Below, in pieces: positions 55,907-62,095 of a DNA stretch of 64,000 nt. The notes under the pieces were generated by a model. It was given only the letters and a program-made list of their open reading frames with translations. It searched no databases and had not been told where the DNA came from. A program made the translations under genes and the position numbers. Source of the stretch: Candidatus Doudnabacteria bacterium RIFCSPHIGHO2_02_FULL_42_25 (GTDB taxonomy: Bacteria; Patescibacteria; Doudnabacteria; UBA920; O2-02-FULL-48-8); contig MFEQ01000006.1 in the NCBI GenBank assembly GCA_001777665.1, positions 138,956-202,955 of the forward strand, read 5' to 3'. The stretch's first letter is position 1, and each line of letters begins with the position of its first letter.

Positions 55907-57871
55907 CTATAATTCCTGTTTCCGAAGGAGCTGGGCGTTAAAGGCCACAATAATCGTGCTGACTGACATCAAAACTGCGCCAATAGCCGGAGGTAGGATT
56001 ATTCCAAATAATCCTGCTGCCAGTGGAATTGCCACAACATTGTACCCTGTGGCCCAAACCAAATTTTGCACCATTTTCTTGTACGTGGCTTTAGACAGCT
56101 TGACTATTTTGGCAATGTCTCTGGGATCGCTTTTGGCCAAAATGATCCCTGCTGATTCGATGGCCACATCTGTCCCAGCTCCAATAGCAATCCCGATATC
56201 GGCTTGGGCCAGCGCCGGCGCATCGTTGACCCCATCCCCCACCATCGCCACCCTGCTACCATCTCTTTGCAGCTCTTTAACTTTTTCTGATTTATTTTCT
56301 GGTAGCACTTGGGCGAAGTATTCGGTGATCCCCAGTTTATCTGCGACATACTGAGCGACGGCCTCGCTATCTCCGGTGAGCATCGCGACCCTGACGCCGC
56401 TGTTTTTCAGCTGCTCCACAGCCTGCTGTGATTGATCTCGGATGACGTCGGCGGTGGCCAATGCTCCGATAACTTTGTTTTGTTCTAAAACATAGACCAC
56501 AGTTTTTCCGGCTTGGCCAGCCTGCTGGATTTGATCAGCCAGTTCCTCGGGGACATTCATTGTCTTCCCCACAAAAAATTGTTTACCATTGATTGTGGCT
56601 TCAACACCTTGCCCAGGAATAGCTCTGAAAGTTTGAACAGTTTCAATCCCAATCCCAACTTCTTTGGCCTTAGCCACAACTGCTTGGGCAATGGCGTGTT
56701 CGGATCGAGCCTCCAATGCGGCTGCAATCTTGAGTAAATAATCCTCGCTGTAACCTTTAACTGACCAGATATCTACCACCCCGTGTTCACCCTTGGTCAA
56801 AGTTCCAGTTTTATCAAACAAAACCACATCGATATTTCTGGCAGCTTCTAGCGCTAACCGATTTTTGATCAACAGACCATTTCTGGCCGCGAGACTGGTA
56901 GAAATAGCGGTCACTAATGGCACGGCTAACCCTAAAGCGTGAGGACAAGCAATCACCAAAACTGTCACGGTTCTCTCCAGAGCAAATACTACTTCCTTCC
57001 CAGCAATCAACCACACCACCAGTGTCAGGGTACTTGAGACAATCGCAATGATCGTCAAATAGAAGGCCGCCTGGTCTGCTAAAATCTGCGCTCTGGAGCG
57101 CGAAGCTTGAGCATCGCGCACCAATCGCATAATCCCAGCCAGCGCTGTTTTTTCCCCAATTTTAGTGACTTTGACTTTCAATGAGCCGTTACCATTTACC
57201 GTGCCTGCAATAACTTGATTACCGGAATTTTTCAAAACCAACTCGCTCTCTCCTGTAATCATACTTTCATTCACGGATGAACTGCCGTCGACAACCTCGC
57301 CATCAGCAGGCACTTTTGCCCCTGGCCGAACCAAGACCACATCGCCAACTTTGAGCAGAGAGACCTTAACCTTCTCACCATTCTCAAGTTCAGCCAAATC
57401 TGGCAATAATTTTGCTAATTCCTTCAAAGCACTTTGAGCATTGGACACTGATTTCATCTCCACCCAATGCCCAAGAATCATGATTGTAATCAACGTGGAA
57501 AGCTCCCAAAAAAATTCTGTGCCTTTGATAAAAAATGTGGTGGCTAAACTATACAAAAAAGCCGTGATGATGGCCAATGAAATCAAAGTCATCATTCCAG
57601 GCAACCGGGCTTTGATTTCTACCTTGGCCCCTTTGATGAAGACTGTGCCCGAATAAAAGAAAAGAACTGTCCCAAATACAAGCGGAATATACTTTGCAAA
57701 ATCGGCTCCGCCAGCTGGCGGAGAAAAATGCAGCCAGTTCTGAACCATTTCCGAATACAATAAAGTTGGGACAGTCAACAAAAGACTGTACCAAAACTTA
57801 TCACGGAACATTTCTGGGGAGTGACCTTCGTGTTTGTCGTGGTCTTGATGATGCGAATGATTATGATCCAT
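55907..57871 (-). CDS. copB: CopB-type copper/silver P1B-ATPase
   Basis: 654 aa. His-rich N-terminus (MDHNHSHHQDHDKHEGH). Six to eight TM segments with the CPH motif (VIACPHALGLAVPL) that marks CopB-type Cu2+/Cu+/Ag+ exporters. Phosphorylation site DKTGTLTKG, HP-type loop EARSEHAIA, ATP-binding GDGVNDAPALAQADIG. TGES-type actuator motif (MITGESELV). Exports copper or silver. FSPPAGGADF near residue 50 is encoded by the 16-bp palindrome at 57707-57722. The downstream minus gene order with CopC-cupredoxin suggests a copper-resistance block. Confidence 0.95.
   Translation of the reverse strand: MDHNHSHHQDHDKHEGHSPEMFRDKFWYSLLLTVPTLLYSEMVQNWLHFSPPAGGADFAKYIPLVFGTVLFFYSGTVFIKGAKVEIKARLPGMMTLISLAIITAFLYSLATTFFIKGTEFFWELSTLITIMILGHWVEMKSVSNAQSALKELAKLLPDLAELENGEKVKVSLLKVGDVVLVRPGAKVPADGEVVDGSSSVNESMITGESELVLKNSGNQVIAGTVNGNGSLKVKVTKIGEKTALAGIMRLVRDAQASRSRAQILADQAAFYLTIIAIVSSTLTLVVWLIAGKEVVFALERTVTVLVIACPHALGLAVPLVTAISTSLAARNGLLIKNRLALEAARNIDVVLFDKTGTLTKGEHGVVDIWSVKGYSEDYLLKIAAALEARSEHAIAQAVVAKAKEVGIGIETVQTFRAIPGQGVEATINGKQFFVGKTMNVPEELADQIQQAGQAGKTVVYVLEQNKVIGALATADVIRDQSQQAVEQLKNSGVRVAMLTGDSEAVAQYVADKLGITEYFAQVLPENKSEKVKELQRDGSRVAMVGDGVNDAPALAQADIGIAIGAGTDVAIESAGIILAKSDPRDIAKIVKLSKATYKKMVQNLVWATGYNVVAIPLAAGLFGIILPPAIGAVLMSVSTIIVAFNAQLLRKQEL
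57707..57722. repeat. Palindrome TCCGCCAGCTGGCGGA inside copB
   Basis: Perfect 16-bp palindrome, in frame, in the loop between the first membrane helices; identical to copies in tsaC and the Xer gene. Confidence 0.9.
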
Positions 57872-57879
57872 ATTATGCG

Positions 57880-58134
57880 CTATTTCTTGATGCCGTTATA
57901 AAGTGCGACAAAAAGCCAGACTGCTAACAGCGCGATGATGTTCCAGATAATCAGCCCGGAGATGAATGTGCCAAAGTTCAAAATATTCCGGCCCATGTCA
58001 ATTCCCATGTGCAGTCCATAATTCATAAATCCTGGACGAACTCCTGGGAACATCGCGACTCCAGCATAACAAATAACATAGACAATACTGATCCAAGCAG
58101 CAGTGACTTTTAAAAGATGGTTTAAATTATTCAT
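57880..58134 (-). CDS. Small DUF5676-like membrane protein upstream of copB
   Basis: 84 aa from ATG 58134 (MNNLNHLLKVTAAW). Two membrane helices flank a MNYGLHMGIDMGRN loop containing His and Met, similar to small proteins found with copper ATPases. Eight nt before copB, so cotranscribed. May assist copper delivery; inference. Confidence 0.7.
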   Translation of the reverse strand: MNNLNHLLKVTAAWISIVYVICYAGVAMFPGVRPGFMNYGLHMGIDMGRNILNFGTFISGLIIWNIIALLAVWLFVALYNGIKK

Positions 58135-58165
58135 ATTTTTCTTTCCTTGATTAATTCTGCGACCT

Positions 58166-59038
58166 TTATGCGGCCTTCCGCAACTCAACTCGAGGCGGGG
58201 CCAGTTTGTATCTCAATATATTTTCGCACGCCTGGCCAGACAACGCGCCATCGGTCTCTGCAATAGTCTGATCGAAGTCCATAACCAAAACCGGGTTAGG
58301 GTTTTTCTCGCGCTCTTTCAGGATCCATTGGTAAAATGCTGTAGCATCGGCATTTTTATCCTTGATCTTGATTTGATAATCATGAATTTGGACAGCTCGA
58401 GATTCATACTCGGATCGCAGGGCTAGCGCATCTGACAAGCGTTGAGGATTATCATCAACTACATAAACATGCGTGGAGGGATCCTGTTTATCCAAAATTT
58501 CACGTAACTTATCTATCTTGCTTCCTTCCGCGACAAATACGTGATCGGGACGGATAAATTTATCCGCGCCGCTCAACCTGAATTTCTCCCGCTGCCAATC
58601 TTCATCTCCCAGAGTCCAGACGGAAATATCGAAACCTTTTTCTTTCAGCACCCGCAATAAACAGTAAGTTTCAAAATCCTTATCCTTCAATGCTTTCGCC
58701 AACGGTTCTTGGCTGTCTTCCGTCGAGATGCTAACCAGACATTCCGGAGTTACTGCAGAGACTATTGCTTGCCGGATCAAAGCTGGATCCATATCCAAAG
58801 CTTTCGATAGATCATCGATTCGATCTTCAAATTTTTCCGATTTCCACCAGTTCGCTTCCACGATTTCCCGAATTTTTTTCAATTCCTCAATCTCCGGTTC
58901 TCCGTGCTCGCGGGCATATTTAGCCGCTTCCGCCACTGCTTCTCCATATCCGGGCATCTGCCTATGGGGAGTGGATCTTGACTCAATTTCGTTTTCGAAT
59001 TCTTCTTCGGGTTCAAACTCCAATATCCTGGCTGTCAT
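58166..59038 (-). CDS. HAD-like protein with circularly permuted motif order
   Basis: 290 aa. An acidic, helical N-terminal part (to about residue 100) is followed by elements of a HAD phosphatase in unusual order. FDISVWTLGDE (motif II Thr142), KIDKL (motif III Lys) and VYVVDDNPQRL (motif IV Asp195-Asp196) come before PVLVMDFDQTIAETDG (motif I Asp254-x-Asp256-x-Thr258). In ordinary HAD enzymes motif I is N-terminal. The permutation is read from sequence; activity is untested. It precedes the DUF5676-copB pair. Confidence 0.65.
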   Translation of the reverse strand: MTARILEFEPEEEFENEIESRSTPHRQMPGYGEAVAEAAKYAREHGEPEIEELKKIREIVEANWWKSEKFEDRIDDLSKALDMDPALIRQAIVSAVTPECLVSISTEDSQEPLAKALKDKDFETYCLLRVLKEKGFDISVWTLGDEDWQREKFRLSGADKFIRPDHVFVAEGSKIDKLREILDKQDPSTHVYVVDDNPQRLSDALALRSEYESRAVQIHDYQIKIKDKNADATAFYQWILKEREKNPNPVLVMDFDQTIAETDGALSGQACENILRYKLAPPRVELRKAA

Positions 59039-59080
59039 GCTTTAAGTATAACAAAACTGGTTGCTTATGCCTATATACAG

Positions 59081-59109
59081 TTGACAGAAGTCTAAAACTC
59101 AACTATACT
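59081..59109 (+). promoter_or_regulatory. Consensus promoter of the 17-aa unit
   Basis: TTGACA (59081-59086), 17-bp spacer, TATACT (59104-59109). Confidence 0.88.
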
Positions 59110-59156
59110 AAATCGCTATGGTCGGGCTCAATAATTCGAGAAAGGACTAAAGTACA

Positions 59157-59210
59157 ATGGACGATACAAATAAAACACCTGAAACTCCTGCTACAGAAGA
59201 AAAGAAATAG
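59157..59210 (+). CDS. Candidate 17-residue peptide or small RNA
   Basis: ATG at 59157 encodes MDDTNKTPETPATEEKK and stops at 59210; AAAGGA lies 12-17 nt upstream. It is enclosed by a consensus promoter and a strong terminator, giving a transcript of about 130 nt. The peptide is hydrophilic and probably disordered. The unit may equally be a small RNA. Confidence 0.5.
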   Translation: MDDTNKTPETPATEEKK

Positions 59211-59215
59211 TTATA

Positions 59216-59249
59216 CAAAAAACTCCCCCGATAAATCGGGGGAGTTTTT
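59216..59249. terminator. Bidirectional terminator between the 17-aa unit and csp
   Basis: AAAAAACTCCCCC-GATAAATC-GGGGGAGTTTTTT; serves both converging transcripts. Confidence 0.9.
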
Positions 59250-59260
59250 TGATGGAAGAC

Positions 59261-59458
59261 TTAGGCGCGCTTTACGTTGGTCGCGTTTGGTCCTTTTTGC
59301 GATTCTGCGATATCAAAGGTAACTTTGTCACCTTCTTTAAGCTCGTCGAATGTAACATCGACTAAAGAATTGCTGTGAAAGAATAAATCTTTCTCTTGAC
59401 CTTCAACGGTTATGAAACCAAAACCTTTGTCAGTCTTTTTCTTGATTACACCATTCAT
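59261..59458 (-). CDS. Cold-shock domain protein
   Basis: 65 aa OB-fold: MNGVIKKKTDKGFGFITVEGQEKDLFFHSN with the RNP1 (KGFGFI) and RNP2 (LFFHS) motifs; RNP2 lacks the usual V (VFxH). Binds single-stranded RNA/DNA as an RNA chaperone. An extended -10 promoter (TGTTATACT, minus strand, 59546-59554) would give an 80-nt leader, as common for csp genes. Confidence 0.95.
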   Translation of the reverse strand: MNGVIKKKTDKGFGFITVEGQEKDLFFHSNSLVDVTFDELKEGDKVTFDIAESQKGPNATNVKRA

Positions 59459-59808
59459 AGTTATTTGCCTTGTGTTAAATGATCTGAAATATAAAATTAA
59501 GCTCGACTACCTCTCAAAATAAATATTGCCCTACCTACAAGATATAGTATAACAGAAAAGACTAATTGATGCTAGGCGAATGAGCCGAGTTTGATTTCCC
59601 CGTCACTTTTGTAAGAAGCGAAGATCACGCCACAAAGTAAAACACAGTCCATCCTTCCAGGTCAAAACCAACAGAAAAATCTTCACCCTTCCCTCCAGGA
59701 GCCTGCATCACACCATCTAGAGATAGAAAGTTAAAACCACAATTTTTCTCATACGATAAATATATCAGTCTCTATTTTAGCCTGCAATAGTACTTTCTTT
59801 AATTCTAG
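59459..59808. other. Intergenic region upstream of csp
   Basis: Holds the csp leader and promoter (to about 59575). In the remaining 230 bp I see only a short open minus-strand stretch of about 45 codons without a good start. No other RNA or promoter was recognised. Confidence 0.5.
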
Positions 59809-59852
59809 CTATTTTCCCAAATTATCACATATGTGCCGATTTGGGAAAATAG
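59809..59852. repeat. Palindrome (CTATTTTCCCAAAT type)
   Basis: CTATTTTCCCAAAT/ATTTGGGAAAATAG arms around TATCACATATGTGCCG. Same core as 32083-32119. Just downstream of the 97-aa gene on minus. Confidence 0.85.
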
Positions 59853-59879
59853 AGTCGCAGCGGAACGTATTTATCCATT

Positions 59880-60173
59880 TTATTTTCTCGCTAATATAGC
59901 GAACTGATCGAAGTACTTCTGTAAATCTAAGGGGAACCCTTCGTATGACTCGCACAATCGAAGCAGCTCTCGTTTTCGATGAATCGACCATCTAGGATCG
60001 GAAATTGTCAGATCTAGCAATTCTAGAAATCTGACGAAAGCTGAATTAAATCTGACCTCGTCATTTCTTTTCTTCGCCGATAGCATGCGACTGTATTCAC
60101 TGCCGACATTACCTAGTTGTTCAGCAATGCTCATGGTAAACCATCGACCATTGGCTAACTCTTGATGTTGCAT
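59880..60173 (-). CDS. Small helical protein with NGRWF motif (97 aa)
   Basis: MQHQELANGRWFTMSIAEQ then LGNVGSEYSRMLSAKKRND and FLELLDLTISDPRW, ending in RELLRLCESYEGF. I recall proteins with this ANGRWFxMSxxEQLGNxGSE start and LELLDLTIxDxRW block as frequent in Patescibacteria; no function is known to me. The gene is bracketed by palindromes on both sides (59809 and 60234/60273), like the small genes at 33-34.7 kb. Confidence 0.7.
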   Translation of the reverse strand: MQHQELANGRWFTMSIAEQLGNVGSEYSRMLSAKKRNDEVRFNSAFVRFLELLDLTISDPRWSIHRKRELLRLCESYEGFPLDLQKYFDQFAILARK

Positions 60174-60233
60174 ATTATTTAACTAATCTATTCACGATCT
60201 TTAAAACTCTTCGCAATTTTTATTTTAGCAATT

Positions 60234-60261
60234 TGCTACCATACTTGGTAATATAGTAGCA
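60234..60261. repeat. Palindrome TGCTAC/GTAGCA
   Basis: TGCTACCATACTTGGTAATA then TAGTAGCA; the outer arm matches the ATTGCTAC family at 33-34.7 kb. Confidence 0.65.
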
Positions 60262-60272
60262 TTTGACGAATT

Positions 60273-60318
60273 AACCAATTACAATAAAACCATCTTCTAG
60301 TGAACGCAGTAATTGGTT
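60273..60318. repeat. Palindrome AACCAATTAC/GTAATTGGTT
   Basis: Perfect 10-bp arms, 26-nt centre. Arm start TTAACCA matches the elements at 30453 and 41941. Next to tRNA-His. Confidence 0.7.
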
Positions 60319-60339
60319 CCATGTATGAAAATTTGATTC

Positions 60340-60416
60340 TGGGGTGGGTTACGGGCTACGATCCCGCTACCTCCGCTGCCACAGAGCGGCGCTCTACCAA
60401 ATGAGCTAAACCCACC
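60340..60416 (-). tRNA. tRNA-His(GTG)
   Basis: Encoded G-1, acceptor GTGGGTT/AACCCAC, anticodon stem CCGCT/AGCGG with loop CTGTGGC (GTG), discriminator C and encoded CCA. All canonical for tRNA-His. Confidence 0.92.
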
Positions 60417-60507
60417 ATAATAAAATTATACAACCTTGAACCAACAAACTACACACCATAGTGGCTACAGCCCAAGAGCTTTATTTGCTTCCACATAGGA
60501 AAGTCAT

Positions 60508-60577
60508 TGCTCAAGCGGGATCGAACCCGCAGCCCTCGCTGCCACAGAGCGATGCTCTACCATTGAGCTACGTCCAC
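60508..60577 (-). pseudogene. Degenerate tRNA-His(GTG)-like sequence
   Basis: D arm, anticodon arm (TCGCT/AGCGA, loop CTGTGGC, anticodon GTG) and T arm (GCGGG-TTCGATC-CCCGC) are well formed. The 5' acceptor strand GTGGACG cannot pair with the 3' strand (TTGAGCA), and no CCA follows. Probably a decayed duplicate of the intact tRNA-His 90 bp away; a true odd tRNA cannot be excluded. Confidence 0.6.
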
Positions 60578-60579
60578 CC

Positions 60580-60654
60580 TGGTGGTTCCGGAAGGAATCG
60601 AACCTTCATTGAGAGATTAGAAGTCTCCAGTTCTATCCATTGAACTACGGAACC
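60580..60654 (-). tRNA. tRNA-Arg(TCT)
   Basis: Acceptor GGTTCCG/CGGAACC, anticodon stem GGAGA/TCTCT with loop CTTCTAA (TCT), discriminator A and encoded CCA. First of a minus-strand tRNA series (Arg, pseudo-His, His). Confidence 0.92.
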
Positions 60655-60669
60655 ACTAGGCTAGGCATA

Positions 60670-60688
60670 GTAATGAAAAAACTCCACA
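60670..60688 (-). terminator. Terminator-like hairpin before tRNA-Arg
   Basis: On minus CTCCAC-CTGT-GTGGAG followed by TTTTTTC. It would end a short transcript from the promoter at 60756-60791, or attenuate the tRNA operon. Confidence 0.65.
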
Positions 60689-60751
60689 CAGGTGGAGCCG
60701 AATTTTCGGCAACGTAGATGCTGTGTCATATACGTAACCATTCTGAATTGG
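60689..60751 (-). ncRNA. Candidate short transcript upstream of the tRNA cluster
   Basis: Minus-strand TTGACT-16-TACAAT promoter near 60762-60791 and a terminator at 60670-60688 would define an RNA of about 75-90 nt with an inner GCCGAAAATTCGGC hairpin. No known class recognised; may be the leader of the tRNA operon. Confidence 0.4.
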
Positions 60752-60822
60752 ACAATATATATTGTACTACTTTCCTCAAAAAAGTCAAACTGCTATAATA
60801 TGTAAAGAATTAATAAAATATT

Positions 60823-61245
60823 ATGAAAACAGAGGATGAAATAGTCAGTGAATTTATAAAGAACCACAAAATTGCGGTGCTGTCTTCAGTTTCGTCGGAT
60901 TATTTACCACATTGTGCAGTTGTTGGTATATATGCAGGAAAAAATTTCGAACTATTTTTCGGAACGTTTAAAAGTTCCAGGAAATACTTGAATCTTCAAA
61001 AAAACCCCAAAGTAGCTCTGGTTATAGGCTGGGATAGTGGACGGACTGTTCAGTATGAAGGTGAGGTTCAAGAATTGCACGGACAAGCCGTAGAAGAATT
61101 TAAAAAAGCGCATTTATCAGAAATGTCGACCGCAGCCAAATATGTTTCGAGTCACGAAGCCGTTTACTTTAAAATTGTCCCGAAATGGGTCCGCTACAAT
61201 GATGTTTCGAAAGATCCATGGGATGAAATTGTATTAAGATTCTAG
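60823..61245 (+). CDS. Pyridoxamine-5'-phosphate-oxidase-like FMN-binding protein
   Basis: 140 aa split-barrel domain: NHKIAVLSSVSSDYLPHCAVV strand pair, FELFFGTFKSSRKYLNLQKNPKVALVIGW (flavin phosphate region) and VQYEGEVQELHG. Small relatives bind FMN, F420 or haem and reduce diverse substrates; substrate unknown. A TATAAT -10 lies about 30 bp upstream. Converges with the next gene. Confidence 0.88.
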   Translation: MKTEDEIVSEFIKNHKIAVLSSVSSDYLPHCAVVGIYAGKNFELFFGTFKSSRKYLNLQKNPKVALVIGWDSGRTVQYEGEVQELHGQAVEEFKKAHLSEMSTAAKYVSSHEAVYFKIVPKWVRYNDVSKDPWDEIVLRF

Positions 61246-61250
61246 GTGTA

Positions 61251-61787
61251 TTATTTTGTCGCTCGAAATTTTGGAATGACGATAAAATATAAAATCAAAA
61301 GTAAGCTATAATTGATAACCATAAACACTGGATGCGCCCAAGAAATTACAGAAACTTTAAGCCCTGACAGTGGAAACAAAAACGGGGTTGCGAAAAAAGC
61401 TTCAGTGTGAGTAAAAATGTCTATAAATATGTGCAAAGCCCATCCGAGTAATATCCATGGGAATCCCGCACCTTTTTTCCAAAAAAGGTGCGGGATTAAC
61501 CATACCAAAATTAAAACAGCGGCCCAAATGACAATACTGTGAGAGTAATTATAAGTTTGCACGGCATATTCGAAGAATGGGTTGTCATTCCCCGGAGGAC
61601 CGGCGAAAAAAGGCTGCTGCAAAAAAATAGAAGCGTAAAAAGCGTAGAAAAATACTGGGGTAAATGAAACTAAATCCGGCAAAACACCAAAAGCAATTCC
61701 CCAATAAGTAATTTTGCGGTTATCGCGAGTCTGCGGGATCGTTTTGTACATTAAATTGGTCCATAAACCATGTGCAAGTATATCCAT
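61251..61787 (-). CDS. Membrane-bound metal-dependent hydrolase-like protein (YdjM/DUF457-like)
   Basis: 178 aa from ATG 61787 (MDILAHGLWTN). About five membrane helices; conserved-looking His/Asp residues in DILAHGLWTN, YNYSHSIVIW and ALHIFIDIFTHTEAF resemble the LexA-regulated YdjM/DUF457 membrane hydrolases. Role unknown. Confidence 0.75.
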   Translation of the reverse strand: MDILAHGLWTNLMYKTIPQTRDNRKITYWGIAFGVLPDLVSFTPVFFYAFYASIFLQQPFFAGPPGNDNPFFEYAVQTYNYSHSIVIWAAVLILVWLIPHLFWKKGAGFPWILLGWALHIFIDIFTHTEAFFATPFLFPLSGLKVSVISWAHPVFMVINYSLLLILYFIVIPKFRATK

Positions 61788-61866
61788 GACATTATTATAC
61801 AATGATACAATAGATTTTTGTAACTCCTACACGTACAATGTCGTTGAAGTAACGAAAGGAGTATAT

Positions 61867-62028
61867 ATGGCATGGTATGGAGATTCAAAAGGACATGCTG
61901 AAGCTGGCCGCAAAGGCGGTAAAGCTCAAGGCAAACGCAACAATCCAGGAAATTTCGCAAATGATCGAGATAAAGCTAAAAGAGCTGGCCAAAAAGGTGG
62001 CTCTGCAGGCCGGGACAATCGCGAATAA
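61867..62028 (+). CDS. KGG-repeat stress protein (53 aa)
   Basis: ATG at 61867 with GAAAGGAG upstream. Two KGG-type repeats: GHAEAGRKGGKAQGKRNN and KAKRAGQKGGSAGRD, as in general stress proteins (PF10685). Basic, glycine-rich, probably disordered. It lies next to one copy of the 45-bp direct repeat. Confidence 0.85.
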   Translation: MAWYGDSKGHAEAGRKGGKAQGKRNNPGNFANDRDKAKRAGQKGGSAGRDNRE

Positions 62029-62029
62029 C

Positions 62030-62074
62030 TAGATAGTCGCTAGAAACAGGTTCAATTCTAACTTCTGGTTAGTA
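62030..62074. repeat. 45-bp direct repeat, copy A (attachment-site-like)
   Basis: TAGATAGTCGCTAGAAACAG ... ACTTCTGGTTAGTA. Same orientation as copy B at 63741-63785 with 2 mismatches in 45. Contains a dyad CTAGAAACAG/CTAACTTCTGG-type core. Confidence 0.92.
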
Positions 62075-62095
62075 GATTTTCGGCTTGGCCAAAAG

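Noticed and set aside
54765..58188. Single copper operon from CopB to ZIP
   Set aside because: A strong terminator at 55536-55562 and gaps between genes argue against one transcript.
59570..59760. Minus-strand open stretch of about 45 codons (ends GWTVFYFVA)
   Set aside because: No start codon with a ribosome site; may be a remnant, but not supported as a gene.
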